Notes under the pieces: generated by a model
Seen by the model: the letters and a program-made list of their open reading frames with translations, nothing else
Databases searched by the model: none
What the model was told of the DNA's origin: nothing
Position numbers and translations under genes: made by a program
Shown here: positions 37,301 to 43,989 of the stretch, in pieces
Numbering within the stretch: the stretch's first letter is position 1
Layout: each line of letters opens with the position of its first letter
Assembly (NCBI GenBank): GCA_964059195.1
Contig: CAXKWD010000003.1
Span: 17,652,606 to 17,716,605 of the forward strand
DNA length: 64,000 nucleotides
From: Ectobius pallidus
Lineage: Eukaryota > Arthropoda > Insecta > Blattodea > Ectobiidae
Direction: 5' to 3'

Positions 37301-40300
37301 CACTCAGCTATACAGCTGAAGCAGAGTTAAGGGAGCAGGAAGTGAAGAATTATCTGACAGGAAGAATTAATGAGCTGGTAGCGGGATGTCAGAGTGCTGA
37401 AACAAAAGCAGCCACACTATCTGCAGAGGTAATCACTCTTCTTATGTCATAATAATAATAATAATAATAATTTTCTTTTCTATTTTTGCTTATAGACTTT
37501 TACAAGATAAGTATCAATCATCCTCACACTTACATTTTAACAGAAAGATATGTACAATATTATAAATATTCTAAAGAGTTTGGAACTTAATACAGCGAAA
37601 TGAATCAATATTTTATTAATATGAGTTGATTAACACACTTGAACTTCACTTACCAATCATTTTGTATGTAGTTGAAGATACAGGTGAATGCCCTGTAAAA
37701 CGCGTCCTACCAAATGATTGGTAAGTGAAGTTCAAGTGTATTAATCAACTCATATTAATAAAATGATATAGCCTACGTACAAATTTAAAATAGTAGATAC
37801 AACCATAAAATAATGGATCTTTTATACAATGAAGAAATGTAGTATGTTAATTAAGTGAGATGGTTGACATTTAAACACTTTAGACTTCATCTTCACTTAC
37901 ATTTTTGCAGAACATATTGTTATGGCGGTGTCTCCACCATTTGCTACAGCGGTGACTTGACCCTCCATAAATTGATATGGTTGATATCTTTTATTATTTG
38001 TTAATGTGATACTTTTTAGTCTGGCATAAGAACTATAATAGAAGACATAATATTAACTTTATTAACAACAATTACATGTAGAATATATTCATATGTTAAA
38101 TATGTTATTAGTTTTAAAAATAAGTCGGTAATTATAAGCTCTTCTGTAAATATTAATTTTCTCTCATAGGTAATATTATCAGTATTTTATTTTGAAAAAT
38201 GGTATTGTAATCTTTAGTAATTAAGTTATTTAATAGTTAATATAGTCATGTAAGAATCTGATGTTTCCTATATCATGTAAAATGATCAAAGGATGAATAA
38301 ATATACATGCATACGTATACAATATCTGTACATGTTAAGAAAAATGTTTAATTCTACTTACTTGTTTTTATTTCAGTGTCAGGTATTGCAAAGCAGGCTA
38401 GAATTATGTCTTCAGAACAAACTACAAGCAGAAACTGGCTTGCAACAAATGCAGGATTCTACTGCCAAATTACAGGAAGACCTGCAGACCACCACACACA
38501 ACTACGAGACTCAGCTTAGTATCATGTCGGAACATCTAGCAAACATGAATGATAAGCTGGCAGTGCAGAGAGATGAAATTGATCAGCTCAAGTATCAGTT
38601 AACTAATAAAGTAAGTAGAACAAATATATACAGTAGAGCCCTGTAGCAACTTCAATATCAGGTATATTTTCCCAGAACTACTGGTGTCCCCATCATCATC
38701 TGGGGGCAGGTGGATGAATTTGTTGATTAAAGTTCCCTAGATGCCCACTGAGGTGTCAGAGTTTAGCCGTTTTTGGGGTTCTTTTGAATTAATATTTTAT
38801 GCCAGGCTATGAGCTCTATTGATTTTTTAACCTGCTTTACTTACTTACTCAGTGGCAATAGACAATTCCTTATCAAGCTAAAGGAATATTATCTATTTTA
38901 TGGAGCCCGAAGGTTCATTTCCACGCTTACCTGAGCCCGTCATGCAACCCTATTCCATCGCAAATCCTACTTCCCTTAAATCTATCCTAACATTTTCCTC
39001 CCACCTACGTCTACGTCTTCCAAGTGGTCTTTTCCTTTCGGGTCTCCCAGTCGATGTTTTTGAGACGTGTCTTTCCTCCCCATGCACGCAACATCTCCAG
39101 CCCATTTCATCCTCCGTGATTTAATTACCCTTACTATATCTGGTGAAGAGTACAGGTTATGATCCTCGTCGTTATGCAGTTTTCTCCATACCCTATTTTT
39201 ATCTCTCTTATATCATCCCTGATTTCATGAACTTGAAAAAGCTGACATTTCTGTTTGCTTGTTTATAATAATGGTGCAGACACAGGGTGCGCTAAAGGGT
39301 TAATGTATCTTTATTAATGTATAATATATCATGTATCATTGTTCACTTAAGTGACAAAAATGCAAGATTGTTTAAAACATTCACTTACAATGTTTGAAAT
39401 TGTTTGGATTAATAATTAGTTTTTTCCATATGGAACAGAAATTTGATAATAATTTCAAATGCATTAATTTTGATTTTCGACTTGGCTGTTAGCCCGTTTA
39501 GAACTTTTGCATAGCATTCGCCGAGAAAAGTTCAAACCATTTGTATGAATACAGTTTCTTAATTCTCACTTGCTTCAGCACTTCACATAATCGCTTTAAA
39601 AACAAACGGAACCCAATACTATCAGCAAACAGATTCTGTTCTTATTAGACCTACTGGTATGATAAATTTCAAATTAGAATAAATGCTTTGTATTGTGATG
39701 TGTTAAAAATTGAATATCATACTTTTTTAAAACAATAGATGAGATGGAAAATTGTGATAATGATGATAATAATAATATAAATTATTTGAAAATGATGCGA
39801 GTTGACTACACACTATTTTCTCCACTTACCAAATTTTTTTGGTAGAACATGTTTCGCATATGTTCATATGCATCCTCAACTACTTGTCAACTGCCGAGCC
39901 TTGCTTGCTAGGAGAATCTCCATGAGTCCCTGGTGGCGGTTTTATGTATTTCCTGATCAAATTATCTTCTGCGGGAATTTCAAAATTCATTAGCTGGTTT
40001 TCAAATTTCCTCATGTATATTTTTTCCCAGACTAACAGTTCTGCTGTATGGACTGTAACAGTATGGACTGATTTCAATAATTTTGCTTCTGTATTAATTT
40101 CATGACCCCCAGAGTGAACGTTCCGACCAGAGTTTTTTGAAATATAAATAATGTTTGCAACAGGATAATAACTTCGTTGAATAAGAATAACTTGTAAAGA
40201 AAATTGAAGAATTACTTCCCCCAGCTTATAATAAATTATTTTTAAAAATCTTTTTTTAGCATGTATTTTATAAGTTTTAGCAACCTCCTTGTTTGCCCAT

Positions 40301-41354
40301 GGATGGTAGATACATTTTTTGTTATTTGTTTTTTCTATTGTATTTTGTAATGTACTTATCTCTTCTGCTTTTTGAATTTATGTACTTTTTTGGTCGTTCG
40401 ATGATGAAGGACCGTCTACACTTTCCACATTACTGTTTATCTCAGTTTTCCTTTCCAATCAGTCAGAGTTCTCTGGCTATTTCCTCCACTTCCAATTTTC
40501 ATATTGGTTTCCTATTCAATTAAAAGACATTTTTAAAATTATTTCTAAACCAGTGGATAAAAACACGTGACGTTTCGACTCTACCCTTGAGTCTTCCTCA
40601 GGTGACACATCATTCAACCGGTATACTGCTCATAAGGAAGATTGAGTTTCGTTGTGGTAACTCGTTTGTCCACCATCAATAAAAACATTGTTCCTAAAAT
40701 ACCTCTTTTTCCATTCCTTTGGAATATAAAAAATTGCTTCCTCTATGCATTCCACAGCAGGCCGGGAATTTTTACCACAAGATTTTCCCTTCTCAATTTC
40801 CTCATTACATCCAACCACTCCTTCCCTACATCATCATCATATCTATTCACCCCTGGGTGCCGATTATACTCCATGCCTCATATACCTTTCTTTTTACTCA
40901 ATCATTTTCAATTCTTAAAATATTTACATCACCAATGTTATGTTTGTTTTCTGCCATATGTTGGCTGAGTCCAGTAGAACATTTACCATTACTTACATTC
41001 CTTACATGCTCACGGATTCTAGTTTTAAAGTCCCTCCCTGTTTCCCCGACACAATGTGTTTTTAATTTTTAACTTTTATCAACTGGTTTAGAAATAATTT
41101 TTTTAAACGTCTTTTAATTTTATTTGACACAGTAGAATTCAGGACCGATATGGATGTGATTGGTTCCTTATTCCATCTAGCATTTCTACAACACAGACCT
41201 TTTCTCAATTAGCTTACTTCTCCTAGAAGAAGGCAGTGGAATCAATCCTCCTACTCACTCGAGAAACCATTATCCACCTTACATTTTGCTGTTACTTACA
41301 ATTGAAAATGTATTTTTTTAATTCCAGTCTAGTCGCAAAGGTAAGCAGAAATAA
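13289..41354 (+). CDS. PPP1R21: Protein phosphatase 1 regulatory subunit 21 homologue (KLRAQ-motif protein), complete, 16 exons
   Basis: Exons: 13289-13351, 13435-13629, 14988-15113, 16822-16944, 21598-21793, 23382-23569, 24140-24330, 28877-29013, 30270-30362, 30819-30946, 32124-32273, 32513-32698, 34091-34207, 37282-37428, 38377-38610, 41328-41354. They sum to 2301 nt = 766 aa, close to the roughly 780 aa of the vertebrate protein, and all phases join. The family is a coiled-coil early-endosome protein, a subunit of the Rab5-binding FERRY complex that links mRNAs to endosomes. Visible marks: the KLRAQ motif straddling exons 1/2, MDSLTFRNQQL coiled coil, LPYQCLRSLEEES, LEQDKEHWRLEYQL, the C-terminal TTTHNYETQLSIMSEHL block (TTKRSYEDQ-type) and a basic SSRKGKQK end. 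The start codon is chosen because MEAVPGDLQTKYQKIAAEYS aligns with the family N-terminus. The gene spans 28 kb; its introns hold mariner, PLE, LINE and MITE copies. Confidence 0.96.
13435..13629 (+). CDS. PPP1R21: PPP1R21 exon 2: LRAQ and coiled coil
   Basis: Acceptor CTTACCAG, donor CAG|GTTGGT. 65 codons starting LRAQAGVLKKAV and including EQEMDSLTFRNQQLTKRV. Confidence 0.96.
13870..14390 (-). pseudogene. Mariner-like transposase remnant
   Basis: The minus frame gives VYGALCAENESIGPIFYEAQ, IRYMNTILPSVFLENVQ and FLTELCHSPYSQYFN, the central DDE-domain order of Tc1/mariner transposases, preceded (at higher coordinates) by frame breaks. The second aspartate neighbourhood (FQQDGA) is lost. In PPP1R21 intron 2. 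Confidence 0.6.
14540..14760 (-). repeat. SINE body, inverted copy (family of 42075-42360)
   Basis: The inverse of 14680-14730 matches GATTTTTCAGGATGTAAAAA, followed by GGGCTCAGAGTC-like sequence of the 42-kb copy. The CCTTGAGAGGAAATTAAGG stretch also corresponds. Confidence 0.55.
14988..15113 (+). CDS. PPP1R21: PPP1R21 exon 3
   Basis: Acceptor TTTTCAAG, donor CTG|GTAAGG. 42 codons, with a Gly/Lys-rich RYKKGKGKGPGG and five consecutive Ser codons (TCA repeat), then VLDEELQNKIAEN. Confidence 0.94.
15690..16330 (+). mobile_element. Penelope-like element, family with REAIEIHKH motif
   Basis: + frames give VYRIHCSCGSVYIRMTQRSV (GIY-YIG region), ITEHK, AVAEHALAGGEHNI, then QEAIEIHKHPNNFNRKEE and a Ser/Asn/Pro-rich tail ending PSLHRH and a stop at 16255. 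Several stops and frameshifts make it a dead copy. A hammerhead-like core follows at 16254. In PPP1R21 intron 3. The 48.4-kb element is the same family. Confidence 0.75.
16254..16290 (+). ncRNA. Degenerate hammerhead-like motif in PLE
   Basis: CTGAGGA (16254-16260), T, an imperfect stem II ATCTGC/GTGGAC with two G-U pairs and one mismatch, AAAA where GAAA is expected, then CGATTGG. Position and order match the other PLEs; the G12A change should inactivate it. Confidence 0.45.
16822..16944 (+). CDS. PPP1R21: PPP1R21 exon 4: coiled coil
   Basis: Acceptor TTTCCTTAG, donor AAG|GTTGGT. 41 codons, heptad-rich LRERVEKLEHELQQYHQ. Confidence 0.93.
17873..18772 (+). mobile_element. Mariner-like foldback element, 244-bp arms around a transposase fragment
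   Basis: Ends CAGGGTGCAGCATTTAAAG / inverse CACCCTG, TA target duplication at 17871-17872 and 18773-18774. The right arm (18529-18772) is the 3' end of a transposase gene plus terminal repeat; the left arm (17873-18116) is an inverted copy of the same 244 bp instead of a normal 5' end. The middle (18117-18528) encodes HRNLDIERLWFQQDGAVAHT and FPSKSPDLTAADFF, with a poly-T frameshift before the WDYLKFKVF continuation. In PPP1R21 intron 4, sense strand. Confidence 0.85.
19021..19450 (-). mobile_element. Decayed Penelope-like element
   Basis: Minus frame near 19240-19350: KEHFRHIKYQQCDRAAVAAH and FWNDNHNI, aligned with the 4-kb element's [19 protein letters not shown]. At its 3' end CTGAAGA is joined directly to a TAAGTGAAGTTGAG tail, so stem II, GAAA and stem III of the ribozyme have been lost. 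Confidence 0.65.
20120..20150. repeat. (AAT)n microsatellite
   Basis: Eight or so AAT/TAA units. Similar runs occur at 28440-28500, 33955-33995 and 37449-37470. Confidence 0.9.
20291..20724. mobile_element. Pogo-like MITE, TA target duplication
   Basis: CAGTCAACTCCCGATTATCC at the left end, inverse GGATAATGGG/GGGAGTTGACTG at the right, TA on both sides (20289-20290, 20725-20726). A second internal pair (GATTAACCG / ACCACCCATTATCC) extends the inverted ends. In PPP1R21 intron 4. Confidence 0.8.
20770..21190 (-). mobile_element. LINE extreme C-terminal remnant
   Basis: Minus frame has IYQYNTRNMDDYHNFRFSK and HNKLSPPLKSLRGQEFKREL then KFLINKCLYS: the YNTR ... NKLP ... KFK pattern at the very end of many insect LINE ORF2 proteins. 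A frameshift separates an upstream RELMVSERRHK piece. Confidence 0.55.
21598..21793 (+). CDS. PPP1R21: PPP1R21 exon 5: coiled coil
   Basis: Acceptor ATTTTAG, donor TCTA|GTGAGT, leaving phase 1. LEEEKGMLRRTVEVKERALE and ARHLPFVDS. Confidence 0.95.
22056..22300 (+). repeat. Dispersed repeat family B
   Basis: Shares TTCGGATGT-TATGAC, GTGGAAAATATGAC, GCAAATATGCCCTTAAA and TTTTGTAGACC in order with 34500-34830. Unclassified; probably a non-autonomous DNA element. Confidence 0.6.
22318..23220 (+). repeat. Dispersed repeat family A, longest copy
   Basis: From TAATAATAAAAGGAAGTG with TCTGTCTGTC to GGTGAAGCCATGGGGATCTG/CTAGT. This start/end pattern recurs in many arthropod genomes as a high-copy non-coding repeat. 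A MITE (22539-22772) interrupts it; the inverted copy at 33 kb lacks that MITE and shows the empty site. Confidence 0.6.
22539..22772. mobile_element. 234-bp MITE, 33-bp TIRs, 4-bp ATTT target duplication
   Basis: GAAGGGGCTAGTTCCATAAG ... with its inverse at the right end (one mismatch across 33 bp). ATTT at 22535-22538 and 22773-22776. The related repeat at 32885-32905 reads straight through ACATTTCAATTG, which is the pre-insertion sequence. Confidence 0.85.
23382..23569 (+). CDS. PPP1R21: PPP1R21 exon 6
   Basis: Acceptor CATTTCAG, donor AGG|GTAAGT. CGKLNELNIPRHDRKQQ, LNDLTAALSDYHTYSEQRL, ISPVNSR; the DYHTYSEQR block is strongly conserved in the family. Confidence 0.96.
23598..23840. repeat. 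Cluster of AAGTCATACTT-like motifs
   Basis: AATAAGTCATACTT appears at about 23611 and 23783, with AAGTC/GACTT words on both strands in between. It can fold on itself; probably a small non-autonomous element just after exon 6. Confidence 0.4.
24140..24330 (+). CDS. PPP1R21: PPP1R21 exon 7
   Basis: Acceptor GTTACAG, donor CTCAG|GTACTT, leaving phase 2. FSSLLKENARVLRALEQGY and LHRLSDHLASYSVYLNRLLP. Confidence 0.96.
24742..25619. repeat. Large inverted repeat, arms of about 175-185 bp
   Basis: Left arm 24742-24915 and right arm 25433-25619 are inverse copies (shared GACCTTTGTTCTTCCGTAAG, AATCGATCTGGAG, CAGTTTACCTGATTT). The 515-bp interior has no recognisable transposase. Probably a non-autonomous TIR element; target duplication not seen. 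In PPP1R21 intron 7. Confidence 0.65.
26010..26090 (-). repeat. tRNA-like sequence (SINE head or tRNA pseudogene)
   Basis: Minus strand shows TGGATTGGTCATGGGGTAA (A-box-like) and ACGTTCGAGTCCACC (B box) at tRNA spacing, with CTTG/CAAG able to form the anticodon stem. The acceptor and T stems pair poorly, so a functional tRNA is unlikely. Confidence 0.4.
26725..27215. repeat. Three tandem units of about 150 bp ending in a GGAC microsatellite
   Basis: Each unit has CCGATT-GGTCCAA, AAGTTTCAT-AAAAT-CGATA and AAGCGTAT-TGAGTTA; the GATAAAGCG words lie at about 26845, 27005 and 27150. The array ends in a (GGAC)n run at 27186-27211. Confidence 0.7.
27898..28370. mobile_element. Pogo/Tigger-like MITE, TA target duplication
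   Basis: CAGTGAACTCTCGATAATTC and its inverse, TA at 27896-27897 and 28371-28372. Internal GGATAACTCGGACAG / CATAACTCGGACAG repeats echo the ends. In PPP1R21 intron 7. Confidence 0.8.
28877..29013 (+). CDS. PPP1R21: PPP1R21 exon 8
   Basis: Acceptor AATTGCAG, donor CAAA|GTAAGC. The AG from exon 7 plus C gives Ser, restoring LRSLEEES-like family sequence (LSLEEESLLST), then VTSHFMKLNTYVKLLAVQ. Confidence 0.94.
29109..29503. mobile_element. Harbinger-like MITE, TTA target duplication
   Basis: AGGCTAGTTTACACGG...GGTTTCGTAAC and inverse GTTACGAAACC...GTAAACTAGCCT; TTA at 29106-29108 and 29504-29506. No coding capacity. Confidence 0.75.
30270..30362 (+). CDS. PPP1R21: PPP1R21 exon 9
   Basis: Acceptor TTTTTTCAG, donor AAAG|GTACTA. 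KRAYQHPPASQRRFLLELTE and VLKALHESIK. Confidence 0.92.
30655..30770. mobile_element. Small hairpin made of two hammerhead-containing PLE ends
   Basis: Left half (minus): CTGAGGA at 30709-30703, T, stem II GAGTCT/AGGCTT (two G-U pairs), GAAA at 30683-30680, stem III AC/GT, GTT. Right half (plus) is a partly deleted inverse copy (CTGAGCATGG..., then AAGTTTAGTTTCC). The centre is the perfect ATACTCCATC/GATGGAGTAT. It lies 49 bp before exon 10's acceptor. Confidence 0.6.
30819..30946 (+). CDS. PPP1R21: PPP1R21 exon 10
   Basis: Acceptor TTTTCTAG, donor AAG|GTAAGA. DLYRAYTQKRNIENALPTTS and LQTTDDCLVNSLNAMVQAT. Confidence 0.95.
31005..31985. mobile_element. Inverted pair of Penelope-like 3' ends with a nested LINE
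   Basis: Left half is on minus, right half on plus (YIGKTIGPRN, EKSAIAAHVWKIGHEI, LTVWKKNLHT, 31353-31542), joined near 31270, where about 86 bp (31175-31260 and 31281-31366) are directly repeated. Both outer ends carry hammerhead-like motifs: minus 31062-31024 and plus 31654-31697. In the left one stem II is GATGAG/CTCATC and stem III ACCTGA/TCAGGT, both perfect, followed by T; core G8 is A. A LINE piece interrupts the right end at 31698. Confidence 0.75.
31698..31940 (-). mobile_element. 5'-truncated LINE 3' end with 10-bp target duplication
   Basis: GTTCAGGTTA at 31688-31697 and 31941-31950. Minus frame: TGRPEGKRPRGRPRRRWED, IRIDLREIGFA, AAMNLRVP and a stop, then a (GTAA)n tail at the insertion boundary. 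Same family and same GTAA-type tail as 38846-39240. Confidence 0.85.
32124..32273 (+). CDS. PPP1R21: PPP1R21 exon 11
   Basis: Acceptor TATTTTAG, donor CAG|GTATGT. 50 codons: LATVMSDSRAELYKTTGVL, HPAVSNFKKRAALYVSYLEQ. Confidence 0.94.
32513..32698 (+). CDS. PPP1R21: PPP1R21 exon 12
   Basis: Acceptor TTTAACAG, donor AAA|GTGAGT. SVPYEDALRDHEEVKSNAL and KLEQDKEHWRLEYQLLQLRH, a very conserved coiled-coil block. Confidence 0.96.
32855..33115 (-). repeat. Dispersed repeat family A, inverted copy
   Basis: The inverse of 22330-22540 and 22773-22800 without the MITE: AAAACGTGATTTT, GAGTTATGAGTAAAAAACTG, ATCCGGCTTTGAGG. A 19-bp poly-A precedes it at 32831-32850. Confidence 0.75.
33116..34090. other. 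AT-rich intronic DNA with homopolymers
   Basis: A G-run at 33530-33540, a T-run at 33561-33580, ATATGTAAAT repeats at 33655-33690 and an (AAT)n array at 33955-33995. No coding or structured element recognised. Confidence 0.5.
34091..34207 (+). CDS. PPP1R21: PPP1R21 exon 13
   Basis: Acceptor TTGTAG, donor CTG|GTAAGC. 39 codons, Ser/Thr-rich and least conserved: KLKDLEGQIQSLSGSTTPHS. Confidence 0.9.
34500..34990 (+). repeat. Dispersed repeat family B, second copy
   Basis: Matches 22056-22300 in order and orientation and extends further, ending in a TGACCAAGACC/TGACCAAAATATAG stretch. Confidence 0.6.
35045..35389 (+). other. Unassigned 114-codon open frame in intron 13
   Basis: Contains a basic VNVRKCSKKYFQEV segment; no family recognised. 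A (CTACA)n pentamer run (about 35318-35340) lies in its 3' part, arguing against a real gene. Confidence 0.2.
35488..36245 (+). mobile_element. LINE RT C-terminus and 3' UTR
   Basis: + frame to a stop at 35946-35948: [68 protein letters not shown]. An imperfect duplication follows (35926-35960 versus 36045-36080, both ending CATTAGGAAAACAGTG), then a 3' UTR ending in a (TTTA)n tail at 36220-36245. Same LINE group as 3600-4835, sense to PPP1R21 in intron 13. Confidence 0.8.
36246..37281. other. Intron sequence, nothing recognised
   Basis: AT-rich; a (CAGT)n run at 37062-37078. No gene or element identified. Confidence 0.5.
37282..37428 (+). CDS. PPP1R21: PPP1R21 exon 14
   Basis: Acceptor TTGTTCCAG, donor GAG|GTAATC. 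49 codons: LREQEVKNYLTGRINELVAG, SAETKAATLSAE. Confidence 0.94.
37610..37764. mobile_element. 155-bp snapback element with a hammerhead-like core in its loop
   Basis: Arms 37610-37662 and 37712-37764 (53 bp, one or two mismatches) include the CACTTGAACTTCACTTA block found downstream of the PLE ribozymes at 4.0 and 8.1 kb. The 49-nt loop is almost exactly one hammerhead-like motif (37668-37710). No coding sequence. Confidence 0.75.
37668..37710 (+). ncRNA. Hammerhead-like motif with GTC site
   Basis: GTAG, TTGAAGA (C3U), T, stem II ACAGG/CCTGT, AAAA (G12A), stem III AC/GT, GTC at 37704-37706, CTAC pairing with GTAG. Helices intact, two core substitutions, so probably inactive as it stands. 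Confidence 0.55.
38377..38610 (+). CDS. PPP1R21: PPP1R21 exon 15: C-terminal coiled coil
   Basis: Acceptor TATTTCAG, donor AAA|GTAAGT. 78 codons: LQSRLELCLQNKLQAETGL, QTTTHNYETQLSIMSEHL, AVQRDEIDQLKYQL. The middle block corresponds to the TTKRSYEDQ domain. Confidence 0.96.
38640..38845 (-). mobile_element. Penelope-like 3' end (family of 5137-5648)
   Basis: Aligns with the 5.2-kb arm: GGTATATTTTCCCAG, CATCATCATCTG, GGTGGATGAATTTGTTGAT, TTAAAGTTCCCTAGATGCC. The ribozyme core is changed to CAGATGATGA. A LINE interrupts it at 38846. Confidence 0.65.
38846..39240 (-). mobile_element. LINE 3' end with GTAA-type tail, inserted in a PLE
   Basis: TTACTTACTTACTCAGTGGC at the left boundary is the inverse of a (GTAA)n tail. 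Minus frames: TGRPERKRPLGRRRRRWEE, VRIDLREVGFAME. Same family as 31698-31940. Target duplication not resolved. Confidence 0.7.
39785..40140 (-). mobile_element. Penelope-like 3' part (family of 7090-7341)
   Basis: Minus frame: [40 protein letters not shown], ending QGSAVDK and a stop, then the ribozyme. Flanked by AATATAAATTA (39774-39784) and AATATAAATAA (40141-40151), a likely target duplication. In PPP1R21 intron 15. Confidence 0.8.
39842..39883 (-). ncRNA. Hammerhead-like motif, same variant as 7247-7288
   Basis: Minus: GTAG, TTGAGGA, T, GCATATG/CATATGC, GAAA, AC/GT, GTT, CTAC. It lies immediately 3' of the PLE frame's stop. Core identical to the 7.2-kb copy, which suggests the C3U variant is the family's own form rather than random decay. 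Confidence 0.65.
40520..41105 (-). mobile_element. Penelope-like element, distinct family (VGETGR)
   Basis: Minus frame from about 41065: HCVGETGRDFKTRIREHVRN (YIG part), LSQHMAENKHNIGDVNILRI, then stops, later IPKEWKKRYFRNNVFIDGGQ. Both ends carry inverse AAAATTATTTCTAAACCAGT. A hammerhead-like core lies at the 3' end. Family shared with 59506-59956. Confidence 0.75.
40573..40601 (-). ncRNA. Hammerhead-like motif in VGETGR-family PLE
   Basis: Minus: CTGAGGA (40601-40595), A, stem II GACTC/GAGTC (perfect, 7-nt loop), GAAA (40576-40573), then ACGTCACGT, which can close a stem III. All core bases match, but stem I and the cleavage triplet are not clear. Confidence 0.55.
41328..41354 (+). CDS. 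PPP1R21: PPP1R21 exon 16 (stop)
   Basis: Acceptor TAATTCCAG; SSRKGKQK then TAA at 41352-41354. The basic tail matches the lysine-rich end of the family. Confidence 0.92.
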   Translation, partial: SSRKGKQK

Positions 41355-42074
41355 GTGATGACACCGATGGAGAAGAGTAAAATTCTAAACTCAGGTAGCA
41401 GCAGCCCTGCAGACATTCCAGGATGAGTGTGAGGATGTATGCGTCGCTATGTAAACGCCCACCCAGTAATCTCGTAGTGCAGGTTAACTTTAAGAAGAAG
41501 ACCACGGATACAGCAAGGAAGAGTGACTTTAAGAAAAGGTATTGGCCAGTCAGTAAAATTTATTGGGGGGTATTTCAGTGCAAATTAAATTGGTTTGGGG
41601 GTTATTTCCATGAAAATTAAATTGGTTTACTCTACATGATCCATGATCCATGTTATAATAGTTACCAGGATACAATGCGCTGCATTATCTTAGTTCGTCC
41701 AGTCACTGTCCATCTGCCAGGAAAGTGATGAATTAGATTATAATTAGGTTTAGTTCTAAAACGAGTCCAAAAAATTTCTGTGTTAACTATTTTTTTCTGC
41801 AGGTAGGGAGTGTACTCATATAACATAATAGAATTAAAATCTTTTTTGAAAGACCATCGATGATTCCAGAGTAGTTTGATCTTTCAGAGCGGTGATCTGT
41901 TAATAGGCAGAATGCAGTTTTAGGTAATAAAGGAAGTTTAAAATACACAAATATTGATAACGAATTAATTCTTTATTATTGTTATTTTAAGTTAATTGAA
42001 ATAATTCTCATTTGTTAGTGTTTTCTGTCTATATTTACAATATGCTATGCCTAAATATGTCAGCCATGGTGCTA
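41355..42074 (+). other. PPP1R21 3' UTR region with candidate polyadenylation signal
   Basis: AATAAA at 41926-41931 is the first canonical signal seen after the stop. A local duplication with GCAAATTAAATTGGTTT / GAAAATTAAATTGGTTT lies at 41565-41630. Confidence 0.45.
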
Positions 42075-42360
42075 TAAATGTAGCGTGCCCGCTTATAGAT
42101 CTGAAAGTTTGTGGGTTCCAACCGAGCTGTGATTAATGGATTTTTCAGGATGTAAAAATCTCGGGCTCAGAGTCATCTGAGAGGCCCATGTCATAGATTT
42201 ACAGCATGTTAAACAACCCCAAAACTAAATTAAAGTTTCTGGAATTCCTTGGCCCTTTCAAGTCAAAGTAATGTCTTAGGTTTCTCTTGAGAGTTTTTCA
42301 GGTGAAGGGCTTACCACCTGTTCCTCGGCCCTTTCTCGAAAATAAGAGTGATTAAAAGTT
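42075..42360 (+). repeat. tRNA-derived SINE
   Basis: tRNA-like head (TAGCGTGCCCGC ... GTGGGTTCCAACC), then GATTTTTCAGGATGTAAAAA, GGGCTCAGAGTC and a CCTTGGCCC / CTCGGCCCTTTCTCG body. The body recurs inverted at 14540-14760. Confidence 0.6.
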
Positions 42361-43985
42361 AGTCCTAGGTACTTGGAGGCCCTATGCTCTCACTTAATTA
42401 ACATAGTATATTGCTTCACTGTATAAAAGTTCCATTATTGTATTATGTTTTAAAATTATTAGAGTATTCAGAACAGTGTGATTTCAACACAGATGATTTT
42501 ACCCTGTGACAGTGATAGTGATTTATCTGACAGCAGCAGTGACGAAGACATCATGATCATAATAATGTCGGTTCCTAGAAAAATCTATCTTTAACAAGGG
42601 TGATTGCTGAGTAGGGTTGTTCTTTAATACAGGTTTTACTGTATGTTCAAAATTAATACAGATCTTGAGATGAAAATATTGAAATTAATTCTATAAGCAA
42701 TGTTATATTGATACATAAAAATAATCATGCTCCATAGTCTTTCGTACTCCATAACAAAAAAAGGATTTTTGACCCAAGCAGAACAACTTATACAGATCTG
42801 TGGAGATAACTCCATAATGATGTTCAGTTTATTGTAATGAAGCTTACCATAATATATTTTGGGTAGCTATTAACTCACACAGGGTTATGCCACAGTATAA
42901 GTATTAATACAGTAAAGAAACTGTGTGTTAAAAGTCCTATGACAACATGTTGACTGGACGACACTGGCGCTCCATGCAGAGATTGAGTAAAGCTACATTC
43001 TTATCATATGAAATGGCTTGGGAAAATGCATAAACACATCGCAAAATATGTTATGTTAAGAGAGAAAAATACAGAATATTTTTATTTAATGCAAATCTAA
43101 TTTTAAATTTAAGAAGTAATAAAACAGATAATGTATTATATTCTAGTTAAGAGGTAAACAATACCTAAATAGGCTACTGTTAAGGACTGTACCTAGGCCT
43201 AGTATTTTTCCTTTAAAATCATTGTCCTTTAATATAATTTATAATTCAAATTATGATAATAAATAGCCTACATATTAATTACGTAAATTATATTATAGGT
43301 CTGTCACGTTGTTCATCCTGCACGTCATTGTTGACAGTGTATTTTGATTCTTTGCCTTATATGGCAATATACGACTTCAATTTATTGTAGGTCTATGTAG
43401 CGTCAATTACTGCAGGATGGACTTCATTAAACAAAACAAAACATTCAGGAGCATTTGGAATTGAAGACACCGTGGGTACAGCAGTTTTAATTAACGAGTT
43501 TTTATAGGATTTCATAAACTGTCTGTTTTCGGCGTTTGTCAAGCATAGACGGTAATTTTCACTCAAATATTTCACATATTTTGTTACTAGGTTTTCTTGT
43601 CGACCATTAATGACCTATTTTATACACAAGAAATCATTACAACAGAATAACATATAAAAATATTACATTAAAGTAACTTGAAACATAACCACACCAGAAT
43701 CACGAGTAAGCCAGTAGACCTACAATAAATATTACTTATTTTCGTTCTTACCTTTCTGGATGTTTCAAGAAAGTGAAGAAATGCAATTCAGGATTTTGTC
43801 TTTTATTATTACTGAAATTTACAGCAGAATAATAAGGTCCTTTCGAATATAGCGTGTTCTAATAAATACAACACTCCTATTTATTTACATACTTCCCGGA
43901 GTAGTTTCTTTAGTCTTACTATATGGCCGCTACGATCGCTAGTAAATGCGCGCGCATGCTCTGCTGGCAGAAAAACGGGCTGAGT
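42361..43985. other. Intergenic DNA, nothing recognised
   Basis: AT-rich; CTAGGCCTAG at 43194-43203 is one of the TAGGCCTA sites. No coding sequence identified. Confidence 0.4.
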
Positions 43986-43989
43986 TTCT

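Noticed and set aside
42480..42560. Acidic Asp/Ser-coding stretch resembling a transposase or acidic protein start
   Set aside because: Stops interrupt it within a few codons in every frame; no motif beyond composition.
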